From NCBI GenBank assembly GCA_000697665.1, contig KL197709.1, forward strand, positions 407,199 through 471,198: 64,000 nt of DNA, read 5' to 3'. This document shows positions 10,920 to 22,786 of this stretch, in pieces (the stretch's first letter is position 1; every line of letters begins with the position of its first letter). Made by a program: the position numbers and the translations under genes. The notes beneath the pieces were generated by a model that saw only the letters and a list, made by a program, of their open reading frames with translations, was not told the origin of the DNA and ran no database searches. The stretch comes from Jaapia argillacea MUCL 33604 (taxonomy: Eukaryota; Basidiomycota; Agaricomycetes; Jaapiales; Jaapiaceae).

Positions 10920-12190
10920 TAACACTACATGGCCGACACATCATTAACCCCACCCACCCTCTCACCCTTGACCTGATACCGACCAATGACCCACTCATCG
11001 GCCACCCCAAAGTTAACCCGTACATCCCCCACACTGGCCAACTGCTTACTATCCCCCCCATCGGCTGACCCCATCCTATCCCTCACACTCCGAAATCGGC
11101 CCACAGTATGATGTCCTGCATACTCCAATTCGGCCGCTGCATTACTATACTATGGTGGCCGACATGATATTACAGGGGCTGATGCCACGTCGGCCAGGGT
11201 CGGCTGGTGCATTATTGTAGGTGTTTTGTCCCTTCAGCTGGTGCATTAGTACAGAAAAAAAATAGCTAAACAGTGTGTTATTTGGCCCTCTGATGATCAC
11301 TTTTCTATTTGGGCACATTACATCATCAGCCAAACAACCCCAAAGTGCTCCCCTACCCTAATGAATTTTATTTGGCATTTGTCTGATTTTTTCAATTTGT
11401 TTCACCCTCTGATGATCACTTCCCTATTTAAGTATCTTACATCATCTGTCCAATAGCCGAAAGAGCACCCCCAGCCCATTCAGCCAAAAAACCCTATGAT
11501 AACCTGTCACCCAACGAACATAATACCCAATGTTAACAAGTCAACCGACATCGGCTGACAGTGGTTGGTAACCCGTCGGCCGACAGTAGATGGTAACGTG
11601 TCAGCCGATGTCAGGTAGCTGGGTGCTAAAGGAGCGGCCGATGAGGGGCTCTGGGTTAGTAACCTACTGTACCATTTCAACCAAAGCGGTGTGATTTTGG
11701 AAAATTTGCCACTTTCTGGGAGCCCAGAAAATCTGAAAAATCGAGAAAATATTATTGCAATTGCAGGCGAAAATCTTCTGTGACATGTGACTGCCGCTTT
11801 GGTCGAAATGGTACAGTATTGACCGACAAGTAAGTATATAGTTTCCAGGCAGCTATTAAATGGGATTGGGTAGGTATCATATTGTTCGATGGTAGCTCAC
11901 CAGCCGACTATGAAACATTGGGTTAGTAACCTGTCAACCGACACTGGATGGTAACCTGTCGGCCGATGTCAGGAAGCAGGTTGTTAAAGGAGCAGCCGAT
12001 GAGGGGCTCTGGGTTAGTAACCCATTGACCGACGAGTAAGTATATAGTTTCCAGGCAGCTATTAAATGGGATTGGGTAGGTATTGTATTGTTCAATGATA
12101 GCTCACTGGCTGACGATGAAACATTGGGTTAGTAACCTGTCAACTGATGCTGGATGGTAATGTGTTGGCCGATGGTGGGTTAGTAACATG
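10920..12190. repeat. Repeat block rich in GTCGGCCGAC-like words, with ~200-bp direct duplication
   Basis: Words such as ggtaacctgtcggccgat and gggttagtaacc recur. A unit of about 210 bases is repeated directly: 11817-12024 matches 12026 onward (agtaagtatatagtttccag... to gatgaggggctctgggttag), and the preceding partial unit (11580-11664) matches 11940-12023. A MITE interrupts the first unit at 11667-11816. No gene is visible in this block. Confidence 0.65.
11667..11816. mobile_element. 150-bp MITE with TA target duplication
   Basis: The ends are inverted repeats of 24 bases, ctgtaccatttcaaccaaag... at 11667-11690 and its complement at 11793-11816, matching at 22 of 24 positions. A TA dinucleotide flanks both sides (11665-11666 and 11817-11818). 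The next direct repeat unit (about 12019-12030) has the same flanking sequence without the insertion (gttagtaaccca ttgaccgac), giving an in-window empty site. TA duplication and terminal inverted repeats point to a Tc1/mariner-type non-autonomous element. It has no coding capacity. Confidence 0.8.
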
Positions 12191-12367
12191 CTGGCTGCTG
12201 GTTAGCCAAATGGTTCCTGCAGAATGTTTGGTGGCACCGCTGTGCCAGTTATGGCTTATATAGAACCAGAGGGCTTTGTGGGGTCAACAAGAGCTCAGTC
12301 ATGCAATGTGATCCTTCAGCAAGTCACAGTTGAATGGTGAAAAATAGGTTTCAGAGTGGTACTGGGT

Positions 12368-12680
12368 TTCACAATGTTTGTGAGGTGAACAATCAGTCTG
12401 TGATGAATAATCATTATTCAGCGAGTCAGTGTTACATCTCAGCGAAATGCAGGTACCACTAGACTAGGTATCCATGGACTTCGTTTCATAACTTAGCACA
12501 TTCCACATGATTGATTGCATTTCACAGCCTTTGTGAGGTGAACAAGCCTTCTGTCATAGATAATCAGTATTCGGCGAGTCAGTGTGGTATCTCAGCGAAT
12601 CGCAGGTACCGCTAGACTTGGTATCAACAGACATTGGTTTGATAATGTAGCACATTCCACATGATGTATGACTTGGGATA
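12368..12680. repeat. Two-unit direct repeat, 153-bp period
   Basis: The block ttcaca.tgtttgtgaggtgaac at 12368 recurs 153 bases later at about 12521, followed in both by gcgagtcagtgt..atctcagcgaa..gcaggtacc.ctagact.ggtatc and agcacattccacatgat. Similarity is high but not perfect. No coding signal. Sequence from 12681 to 13097 holds nothing recognisable. Confidence 0.65.
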
Positions 12681-13097
12681 AGCAGTGCCAATGATATGGA
12701 GTCAGTGGAGGGGCTCGGTTAATCGTGTCTGGCCAGTTCAAATTGGGGCGTTGTCTTCAACACATATCAACGGCAAAGGGTTTGTTGTGCCATTGATAAA
12801 CCAACGATGAGCCATATAAATTTCTTGATAATATTGACAAGTGGTCTTATCATCAGGAAGTTGACTTCAAGGCTTTGATATGATCGATCATCCAAGGTGC
12901 ATGGGTCATGGGTCATATTGCATAGGTATGAGCATACAGCATAGTCTACAAGATGGTAAAACATAGGCACAGAGTACGAAAGAAAAGAAAAACAAGAACC
13001 GGAACAAGGAGAGAAAAGAAAGTCCAGCAAATTGATCAACAACAACAAAAATAGTCCATCCCCGGCAAGCGACAACCCCTCCAAACCCAGAGAAGAA

Positions 13098-15674
13098 TCA
13101 GGTCTCCATCGCCACGTCCGCAGGGGTGCAGAAGTCTTCGACAATGTTCAGGCGTGCCTCCAAACTGATCTTCAGAGGATCAACAATGGTCTGAATCTGT
13201 TTCGCGGTGGTAATGGGGATGCCTCTGAAGCGCATGTCCACCAATCTCGACGGCCTTTGGAGATCTGCTTGAAGGCGCTCAATCTCAATGCGTTGTTTGT
13301 TGATGACTTCGTTGGGTGCCTGGACCTGGGTCACAAGCTGCTGGACTGTCTGGAGAAAGATGTACATTGAGATTAGCATTACAATACCAAAAAGGAAGAA
13401 AGCTCAAGTATCACCTGACTGCCTCCAGCGAACTGAGTGGCATCTTGAGGGAGGGGGTGTTGGATGACGGCAGGGGTGGGAGGCAAGCTGCTTGAGATCA
13501 AGGATGTGGCATCGATGTCCTGGAACTCCAGTACAAGGGGATAAGCAAACGGGATGGTAATGAAATGAGTGGAGACTGTAATAAGACAGTCAGTAATTGC
13601 CTGACATAAAGAGAAATAAACTCACCATTTGGGATTACCTTTGCAGGCTTCCTGGTTGCACCTGATTGTAAATGTAAACAATACCGACGATGAGGCAAGA
13701 AAGCTGGGAGACTCACCAGTCTCAGCAAGATCCTTCTCCTCACCTTCTTCCAGGGCAGTTGAGGGGGCAACCCTAACATCTAATCATGAGGATGATTATA
13801 GTCAGTCACTTTTGTGACTTAGCAACAACTTTACCTTTTTGTTTTCTCTTTGTCTGCTGGGTAGAGGGTCCAGTGACAGTGTTTGAGGCTGGAATTGACC
13901 AAAATCAGTGTACATTCATGGATGATGAAGACGTCATTCACTCACAGGTAGATCTACTGCAACTGGAGGTAGTCGATTAAGGTTTGCCTAGAAACAAGGG
14001 AAGATAAGAAAGATTGCATAGACAGCAACACAATCAGAGAGCAATGAGACTCACCTAGTTCCAATTTAACCTTCTCCTGACCATCGCCCACAGCTTGCTG
14101 CAACTTGCGACGTTTGGAACCGCAAGTTGGAGAAGTGACCAGAGCTGTGTCCAATGGGATGGGAACAATGCAAGTGCTTGATGCCTCAGGAGGTTCAGGA
14201 CATCCATATGCCAAGTTTTTCATTGTCGATGGTTGCCCCTCCAGAATACCTTCCCAGTGACACTGAATTCTCTTTCTTGAGCAGACAAGGCAAGCTGGAT
14301 GTTGGCCATCTTTCTTCTTGGCGTTCTTCTTGGGCTTGGCTGGAGGGACGAAGATGCATTGCAAGTTGGAGACCTGGCAGTCGTAGCATCTCATGGAATA
14401 AACCTGGTGAAAGTGTGAATCGTGAGCATTGACAGGTCACTGTGAAAGACTTACGAAGTGGTGAGAATAAATGTGAGAGTCTGGGTAGGCTTCTGAGGCT
14501 GCATACACATGGTCATTGGCAGGGGATGAAAGTTTGGGGTTGAGAAGGGGAGACTGAGCTCATTTGCGCTTTGGTGCTCAGCGAGTCAACGCTGCCTTGG
14601 CCTTGACAGGACCAGAACTAACCTCGCCAACTCCATCTCTCCCCTCATCCTCAAGCTCACCACGATCAGGCCTCTCACCATCATTGTCGACAAATTCTGA
14701 ACCATCCGATCCTGACTCCTCATCATTTCCCACCGGTGCATCAACTTCAACCTCCTCAGGGACAGGCTCTTGTCGTTGTTTACCCTTATCGGTCGACTTG
14801 CTGCGAGTCGATAATGCAACTGGTGGAGGCTGACTGCTATCGATGGAAGGAGGAGGTAGTATGACTGGCGTGCTTGGGGGTAGGGAGAGAGCAGTGGGAA
14901 GAAGAGGACTGGTAGACGATTGGTGGCCAAGTTTGACACCTCATGGAGGACCAACTTTGAGAGCAGAAGTTGAATAGGTTGGTCCAGTTGGTGGTGATTG
15001 AGTCGAAGTTGATGCCTCCAGGGCATCTGGAATGCTGGGTGTATCATCATCAATTGGATAAGGTGCATCATTTGAGTAGCAGTCCGTTAGTGAATGTAAC
15101 AATAAGCAATACTGTAGAACTTACACAAAAGGTTCCCATCAAACTCCTTCGACGCCAGGACCACCGAGACCCATCCATCTACAGCCACAAAGTCTGGCAG
15201 ATGTCAGCGAGGAAACAAATATGACACTCATGATTAGACATACTGGGCTCCCACCACCTGTTTTTGCTGACATTCATACCCTCTACCCCCAGGATAGGCT
15301 CCCTGCACGTCGGCCTGAATCGTAGATGACTCTCAAGGTGAGGATCATTGATGGAAACTCTGGAGAGGTCTGGTGATGGATTGGTCAGCTCAATCTCCAA
15401 GGAGAGAGTGATCACCGGGATTTGAGGTCGTTTCCATTCTCCAACAATTTTCTGGATCTTTTCAACACAGCAGATCCAAAGTTGCTAGAATTTGAGCTTT
15501 AGTGATAAATCATGTGTGAATAAAGACAGAGCTTACCTGTTCAGCGGCCAACAACTTGTATGTTGCTGGCAGATGGTCAGCACGGTGAGCGAGAGTATTG
15601 ACTGCAGATTGGATGCAATTGGCAGCATAGAAAATGCACCACTGAAGGTTTTTGACTTGTTTTGTCGAAGCCAT
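13098..15674 (-). pseudogene. Decayed multi-exon gene with Zn2Cys6-like cysteine cluster
   Basis: Reading leftward from ATG at 15674: exon 1 encodes MASTKQVKNLQWCIFYAANC... (46 codons). Next comes a block ending KNRWWEP, then a 50-base intron (GTATGT...CCAG) into DFVAVDGWVSVVL. A long Pro/Ser-rich then acidic exon follows (about 15060-14470). Then a cysteine cluster at about 14390-14260: C-x2-C-x6-C, a 21-residue Lys-rich loop, and C-x2-C-x6-C. Short exons follow (13946-13725), then a C-terminal exon ending at 13098 with a coiled-coil-like segment (VINKQRIEIERLQADLQR). The cysteine spacing is that of Gal4-type binuclear zinc clusters, although the loop is longer than usual, so it may bind DNA. 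Three in-frame TGA codons (14941-14943, 14578-14580, 14560-14562) interrupt the acidic exon, two of them flanking APKRK. CGA would restore arginines at each, so the gene looks recently decayed. Such Pro/acidic/Cys proteins are common orphan families in Agaricomycetes. Confidence 0.6.
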
Positions 15675-16202
15675 GGAGAAGATCGCGAGAGTTGTAGAAG
15701 AAAGGTGTTGCAAGATGATGTTGTAGAACAAGAGTGTTTCAGAGGAAGACTTCAAACCCTGAGAAATCAAGAAGGTACAATTATATAACAAATTTATGAA
15801 ACAAAAGAAACACCAGATTTGGCAATCTTGGCGTGAGGAATTGGCATCGCCGGATTTGGACAGCATGCCATAAGGGAATGGGATCGATCCAAGAATCCAG
15901 CAATGCCAACAGGCCAAGGGCTGCAACCATCTTGATCCTGCACAAACAGTGTGTCCTCTCTAGTACGCGTTCTTGTATCATCGCTGACTTCCCTGATGAT
16001 TCAGTGGAACGGGATACTCAGATGGTAATGTGATTGCATTTTATCGAACGAGATCTGACTTCACTTGGTATTTAGATTCCAGCAACTCATTGATCTCCTT
16101 GGATCTACAGGAGGTGGATGAAAGACAGAAGTCCATTGGCCATTCTCACCAATTATCAGGATCCGATTCCTCCTTAGATTGGGGTAGCCCTCCACCAAGC
16201 GG
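15675..16202. other. No gene seen
   Basis: This is the upstream flank of the minus-strand gene and the left flank of LTR-alpha copy 2. Frames here are short, and I see no motif, repeat or RNA gene. The minus-strand promoter of the zinc-cluster gene would lie in 15675-15950. Confidence 0.4.
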
Positions 16203-18014
16203 TAACACTCTGGCGATCACATCCGATCCGATCGCTGAGACTGCAGAGGGTCTCCCATCCAGTCAGACGACGACCTCCTCCATTGACTTCGGATCCCAAC
16301 CACAAATCCCAGGAGTGTCAGAAGTCCTTGCTGATGTGGGGAACCCAATCCACCTACTAACGGAATTGCGCCATTATACCATTTCGACCGTAACTCCATT
16401 GAATCAAGTATACGACATCCCCTCTCTTCGGATCGAGTTGAACTCATCAGTTTCATACGATTTTGGACCCGACATTCCATTCCCTCACTTCTGATAACCA
16501 CACAGCGCTCAGTCCCATCACAAACAAAACCCGACTTTCAGTAATTCGCTTCCTCGTCATTCCGAACTCAGAAATATCCAAACGTCCGAAGGCGCGCCCA
16601 ATTCTCCTAACGATTCGATCGTATTCTAGATGATGTCGGAATTTCCTATCCACTCCAACTCTGAAATTCAACTCGAGACTAGTTGTTCACCATCTCGCCT
16701 CCATGTCATTCAATATCAGGAATTCCAATGTTATCAAATCAGGACCGTATTCAACCCGACGATACAACTCCGATGCACCCAATGCAAATGTTCCTAGGAC
16801 TCCAAAACATCTGATTCGACTCAGAACTCCTCCTTCACCACCTTGGACTTACAACCTTGCACGTCTCTGGAACCTTGACAATCTTATCAGGAAGTTCTTT
16901 ATCTCGATGATCCAAGTCCCCAATACACTGCCACAACATGTTCCGATGATCCAATACTCCGGGATTTACAAAACACTTACATCACTCTCCACACCCATCG
17001 CTTATTGACTTCTCCACCTCATGTCTGTGCTCTTGGACTGAGTCCTCGATCAGGAAGATACTTGCTTTAGGTTTCCGAGATTAACTACTATAGATACTGC
17101 TCATCCCGAGGCTTCTGTGCACTTCCTCTTTCGGTCTGATACACCTCCAATAGGACTTCACTCGCTTCCGAGGAATACTCAGTATGTTTTACCTCAGTTA
17201 CTTGACTTCTGACCTGTCCCTCTCTTTTGTTGTGCACTCTCTCACTTGAATCACACTCATGTTGTCCTGAATTCACTATTCCCTTTATCCTTTCCTATTC
17301 CGTAGCTACCTCATGTACTTAGGTATAAAAACCTGTCTGTAGCTACTTTCCCAATAACAATCTTTCGTGATCTCTCTCATCCTGAGCTGCTCTCGGATGT
17401 CATTCACCCTTGCACTCTCAATCTAAGCTTGTCCTTGTGTCACTCTCTAGTGTCCCCTCAGAATATAACTGTCTCAGGCTTCGGACTTCTTTACCTTCGG
17501 GATTTCCGATCTTTCTTACTTTCGACTTGTGTTGACATTTCCCGACCTTCACGTTCTATCTCGATGCTTTCTTTTCGATTCATTCCGATCTTATTTCGTT
17601 CTGATTAGTGTTTTCCTTTCGTTTCTATCCTGACATATTAGTTTCAGTCCATTTCGATTCGATTTCTTCGCTTTCCTATCGTTTTAGTTTGCTTTCGTCA
17701 CACATCTTACAGTTAGTTTCGTCGTATTGTATCCTTAGATTTCTGAGTAGTCCGACTCGATTCCCGACGTTCCGGACACCCGCACAAGTACTCGCCGTAG
17801 TGCACCCTCCCCTCAGGATTACTCCTCCACTATCACTGTGTCAAGTTGAGTTTCCCTTTGTGTTCCGATTACTGGACACATCACTTCCAGACCTTACAAA
17901 GTCTGTCCTACACATTCCCACATCCCAAAACACTGATCCCTCCTGTTCTTTGATTTCCATTGAAGACAAACAACTACCCCTCACTTGGAACTTATGAACC
18001 CTGAGTACCCCACA
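16203..18014 (+). mobile_element. LTR-alpha copy 2 with short internal tail
   Basis: The LTR proper is 16335-18014, from a TGTGGGGAAC start to a CCCCACA end, with ggtataaaaacc near 17321. The preceding 16203-16334 is the same internal-end segment seen before copy 1. No coding region remains. It cuts into the gene remnant that resumes at 18015. No matching target duplication is visible. It is more similar in its second half to copies 1 and 3 than random drift alone would lead one to expect for dead sequence, so it is probably not very old. Confidence 0.75.
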
Positions 18015-18734
18015 CTGACCTCACACGGCACCAGGCTCTGGTACCTTGTCCCACCAGCCAAGGACCTTTTCCTGACTACTGCCCAGGTTTAGCTTTGGGC
18101 CGGGAATCCACTCCTGTGTCTACACTGTTGATGCTGGAGCTTCAGGAGACTGCTCGTGAGTCAATATCGATCATTTACCTTTTGAATTGCCTACAATGTT
18201 CCTCAGAACAATTTCTTTATAACATAGCCAAATTGCCAGAACATGCCTTGGTGATCTCAACCAAGGATAAGGGCAAAGGAAGAGAGTTGAAACTGGTAAG
18301 CACATCGCAATATGACTTGCTTACATTGACGAACCCGTGTACAGGATCAAAGCCCCTCGACAAGCGTCACACCGCACACACATCAGCCACCTCTTCTGGT
18401 CCCATCCACATCAACTCATTTCAGCCAGTCCTGATCCACCTCGGATGCTCCTGCCTTCCCCGAGAATTAGCCTCATCCCTCCGGAGGACATCAATACCTG
18501 CCCATGCCCATTGGCGGTGGGTTTGCTGGTGCAACACCCTCCTCGACAGCAATGTTAGGACTCTCTCAAAAGGTTTGGATGCACCAAGAGGCCATCCAAG
18601 ACAACTACTTGAACACAATGACATCTCACCTGCAACAGCTCGACCAGCTCAGCGATCTCATCTACAGGGAACTGGAGGCCTTGGAAATAGTGAGGGTGGC
18701 GATTTTGAATGCAGAAGTGGAGAATGTGTATTAA
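18015..18734 (+). pseudogene. C-terminal remnant of a low-complexity coiled-coil gene
   Basis: To the right of LTR-alpha copy 2 the plus strand shows exons without a start. One (about 18206-18298) encodes QFLYNIAKLPEHALVISTKDKGKGREL and ends at GTAAGC. After a 49-base intron, a Ser/Thr/Pro/His-rich exon leads to GGGFAGATPSSTAMLGLSQ and a helical tail (about 18560-18734) with LQQLDQLSDLIYRELEALEIVRVAI, likely a coiled coil, ending in TAA. This is the usual tail of Agaricomycete orphan genes. In-frame stops in the Pro/Ser part suggest decay, and the N-terminal part is absent, presumably lost with the LTR insertion. No function can be given. Confidence 0.45.
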
Positions 18735-19189
18735 CTTTTTGATGAACTTGGATTGTAAATACAGATCATGATCAACAGAGCTGAGATGGGCTGGCAACTG
18801 GCTAAGGTTTCACTGGTGAGATACTTCGAGTAACTGGGTGATGGTTCACAGGAAGAGTCTTTGGGACAACCCCTTTCATGCGTTTCGGCAGACCTTGCTC
18901 TGGAGAATAACGAGTGATTGCTGGGGAACAAGAAAGTGACGCACTGACTAGACAGGGGGACTTGAGACGTATGCTGTTTCTTGTTAAGCAGTTCATCTGA
19001 AACACTCTTAGTCACAATCACCAAAGAATGTCAATTTCTTTTGTACCAGGATCACATTCCTCCCCATCCTCAACTCATGGTCTTTTCTTGACAGGTTGAA
19101 CTTTGAGTTTGGCTGTAAATGTGAATCAGTGGTGTCATCCCCACAAGTCAATTCTAAATGTTGTACATGGGACTCTCATCAAAGACTTC
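18735..19189. other. No gene seen
   Basis: This lies between the plus-strand coiled-coil remnant and the 3' end of the minus-strand gene. Short frames exist on both strands without motifs. It may hold convergent 3' untranslated regions. Confidence 0.3.
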
Positions 19190-22140
19190 ATGGACTCTGA
19201 AGTCGTGTTAGCCAAAATCCTCCATTGCATTGGAGGAAAAATATCTGACCTGGCTCTGGAGTCGGCAAAGCTGGGACGAAGACTGAAGCCATCATTAGCT
19301 CAAAGCTCCAGCGAGAATTGAGCAAGTCCCTCACCTGCTTTCCCATTTTCCTGAGCTTGACTGGTAGCATTATCTGTGATAGATATGAATGTTGAGGCCG
19401 TCTTCGCAGAATGACTTTGATGACGTGTCTTACCAGCTTCCTCCTTCAACTGTCTTGCCATGGCCAAGTTGGCCAGGGGATGGGGTTTTGGGTGAGTGAT
19501 GAGTTTAGTAACAGGGGTAGCAACAGGAGTAGCTTGAGATCCATGTCTGAGTCAAAGCACATGCAAAATAATTACATACACTTACCAGGTTCACTCTCGG
19601 ACTCCTCAGAATTCTCAATGTGTGCCCAGCGAGACAATCGCCTGCTGGAAGGGACTTCACTTGGCAAGTCTGTGGTGGATCAAATCTAGTTGCATCGTCG
19701 TGAAGTTGAGTTGACTTACTGTCGTTGGAAGGAAACTTAATGGGTTGTTTGCCTTTGTCTGGTTCTGATCACAGTCAGCGACACGTCAATCAACCTTCCT
19801 AGTGACATATACCTGTTCCTGGCAAGTCATCAACCAATGCAGTCTGAGGGGTTGACTTCTGCTTCACTTTCCCTAATCTGGATGTCAATACAGCAACATT
19901 ATCCCAGGCAATGATTCTCACATACCCTTGTTCGTCTTTGACATCCCTGCAGGTGTCTTTTTAACTACACCAGATGTTATTTAAGCAGAGGAGGGGCTAA
20001 GATCAACTGCTTACCTTGGGAAGGTTGGCCTTTCTTGTTTGCAGGGGTCGACGAGTCTGAGTCTATGTCACTGAACATAGCGACAATTTCATTTCTCTTG
20101 CCTTCACGCTCGGTATTCCTTTTATCTTCAGAAATCATCAATGTCCCAAGCATGTTTGGCGGAGTAATCGTGACTTACCCTCATCAGGACTTCCATGACG
20201 GTGAAGTTCCCAATCTGTGTGTTCTGAATTGTACAGATCCTCTTGTGCTTTCACTTTCCCTTTTGCCTTTGATGTCATTCCCACCTCTAGTCAATGGGGT
20301 TCTGCCGTCAGCTGAATGGACGGAAAAGAGTGGAGACTACTCACCAATGACATCCTGGATGGCAGCCTGATGTTTCTTCTTTCCCTGGCTCCTAGTTGAC
20401 GCTAGGCCTGTATGAGATGCAGTCAAATTATTTTCAGTGGGGGAGAGAAGTTGTTCTCACTGTTTTCATCATCTCCACTCCCATTTTGGGCCAACTCCCA
20501 ATCTGTTTCATCTGTATTGGATTGGAGGTCAGGCTTTTGCTTCCTGCTTCTAGCCTTGGATCGTTTCACCTTACCATCTACAGCGAGTTGAGTCTGGAGT
20601 ATGGCATATCATAGGAGCTACACACCTTGCAACTTCTCCAGAGTCTCAGACAGGTCATCAACTCCGTCAAACTCGGTAGGTTGGACCACCCAATCCTTCA
20701 CCTTCACCTTCTTCCTCCTACCTCAAGTTCTCATTTGCTTCTCCACCTTCCTGGTGTTCCTGCCAACTTTGAAGTTGAACTTGTCGCTGGGAGTGTCCCT
20801 GATCTTTTCCAACATCTCCTTGAGATCCTTGTAATGCATCTTTGAGGGATCTGTGACTTTTCCGCGCTAGGTAACCACATCTCATCAATGTACATCTGTG
20901 GGTCTCAGGTCAGTTTTGCCCAAGGCATGGACTCTCCTTTGTTGCTGGTTGCTAAGGCTGCCAGGGAACAGTGTCAGATGATTGGGTCAATACAGGCAAT
21001 AATATGAATACTCCCACCCCATATCATGTTCAGGTAGTCCTGAAGGATGACTGCCAGGTGACCTTGTCCCTTCCCAAGCTCTGCCAGAATGACTGGACAG
21101 CCCTCAGGGTTGTGAGTAAGTTGAACATTGTCTGGACATATCTTGTTGCAACCGCCCATTCCCAGCAGAATGAGATCAACTTTGCCATCTTTGAATCTGT
21201 CAGGACTACGGTCTCGGTGATGTAGATCCACGCACCAATCACAATCTGACTGTACTCCCTGAAAGGTTTACAATTGTGGATGATGAATTTGGGAAACATT
21301 TTGCTGAGCTTGACCTCTGTTTTGGTCTCGGCCCTACAACTTCCCAGAATGGATATGCAGAGTCCCAGCAAAGAACTTACACAAACACCTCAACCTCCCC
21401 GGCGGGCGTATGGTAGGAGTAGAGTATCATGACCTCTGTAGCAAGCTTTTCCTGGCAGCGATTGGCGAAGGTGGACATGATCTTGTGAGCTCTGCTTTCG
21501 GCATTTCTACATGGAACAACTCATGAGTCGGACTTGAAGGCAGAGATCAGCGAGCTCACTGAGATTTCACCAAGGGTGGAGCTCCAATCTGGTTCCACTT
21601 TTCTGCCTGAATAGTATACCCCCACCTTTCCTTGTCGGTCAGCTCCTTCATTATCTCACTGACGACAGTCTGATAGCAGGCGAAAGCCCACTTGTCATTT
21701 CCCTTTACCTCAGGGCTGACAGTCTTGGCGATCCTACGCCGGACGTCTTCCCTCCTCTCATACTTGACCACGTACTTTAAATTCCAATCCCTGAAGAAGA
21801 AACCCATCATGTTGCTCATGGTTCCAGGCCTTTCTTACATGATGTGGCTGTGAACAGCCTGGAAGAAGTGTCACAGATGGCAAAGGGTCCGGTTCAGAGT
21901 GAATTGAGGACTCACAGAGATGATTTCGTCTCTCTCATCCTCAGAGAGCTCAGTGAGTCCATCATGAATGTCCAGAACATCATCAGAAGTGTCAGCCAAG
22001 ACACCAACACATTCGTGTCACTCAGCCATCTTGTAGTGAGGGAGGAAAGTATTGATCACCTCAATGTCCTGGGCAGTAAGAAAGTACCCCAGAGCATGTG
22101 GATTCCTCCTGAGACCTTTGGTGCGCCATTTGCATGCCAT
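19190..22140 (-). pseudogene. Decayed multi-exon orphan gene, Lys/Glu-rich C-terminus
   Basis: Starts at ATG 22140 (minus): MACKWRTKGLRRNPHALGYF...NTFLPHYKMAE. Later exons are 21819-21556 (YERREDVRRRIAKTV, DKWAFACYQTVVSEIMKEL, AEKWNQIGAPP), about 21370-21250 (TEVKLSKMFPKFIIHNCKPF), about 20840-20640 (MHYKDLKEMLEKIRDTP), and then at least six short exons of Lys/Ser/Glu-rich text down to about 19190. These include DGKVKRSKARSRKQK, MFSDIDSDSSTPANKKG and SEESESEPG, each bounded by GT-AG. I recognise the layout (N-terminal YFLT segment, RR-rich helix with AEKWN, disordered basic/acidic tail) as a recurring Agaricomycete family, but know no function. In-frame TGA codons at 22018-22020 and 20723-20725 would each be CGA before a C-to-T change. 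The KR-rich tails look like nuclear localisation signals. It lies 266 bases from the edge of retroelement A. Confidence 0.5.
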
Positions 22141-22406
22141 AATACATGGTGAAAGGGTAGAGGGGGAGAAACGAATATGGAAGACACAAGGTTAGCGATG
22201 GTTGGACAAACAGACAGGCCCATAGCCGAACATTTGCAGTTCACATGGGTATCAGGACAGGTGGGTATCTGGGCAGATCCACCCCATCGAATGCCAGTTC
22301 CTTGTGATCAATGCAAACGATCCCCCAGTAACAATGTATGGAGTTCACCCATGAAGGCAATTGCTGGGGTGTCAGAATCACCAAAGACAGTTGATACACC
22401 CACATC
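22141..22406. other. Left host flank of the retroelement pair
   Basis: Upstream region of the minus-strand gene that starts at 22140. The last five bases (acatc, 22402-22406) are the target duplication of element A; the partner is at 39736-39740. No gene seen. Confidence 0.5.
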
Positions 22407-22786
22407 TTTTAGGAGCGCTTTATCAACTAGTACTCAGGCTACGACTTGAGGCTGTAGAATTCAAGTGGACAAGCTTAAGGAGTACAGGAGGGTGAGGGTG
22501 TCTTATATACTAGAGGCAGGGAGGTGGAATGTAGTAGAAGGGTATAGAAGGGGCTAAGAATAGTGCTCAAGGAAAGGGAGAGAACATGATAGAAACTTAA
22601 AGAATAAGGTGGAAAGTCCAGGAAGTCAGTAACCTGTCAGAGGAGGTGTGGATCGAGAAGCGAAGTTAATAATAGTACAACGTGATATAAATAGAACAGG
22701 GCCGAGATAAGAGGAGAGCGGGGAGATAGGATGTCTGAGATAAGATAAGAGAACAAAAAATGAAACAGGTATACGAAGTCTTAACA
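22407..22786 (-). repeat. 3' LTR of chromovirus A
   Basis: Matches 30129-30561 but is shorter. It begins at the acatc target duplication and ends next to the purine-rich tract at 22787. The aacagggccgagataag block and gatataaatag (TATA-like on either reading) are shared with the partner LTR. Confidence 0.85.

Noticed and set aside
14586-15071. Long minus-strand frame of Leu/His/Gln-rich text
   Set aside because: It overlaps the Pro/Ser/acidic exon of the zinc-cluster gene in another frame; the other frame has better composition and exon fit.
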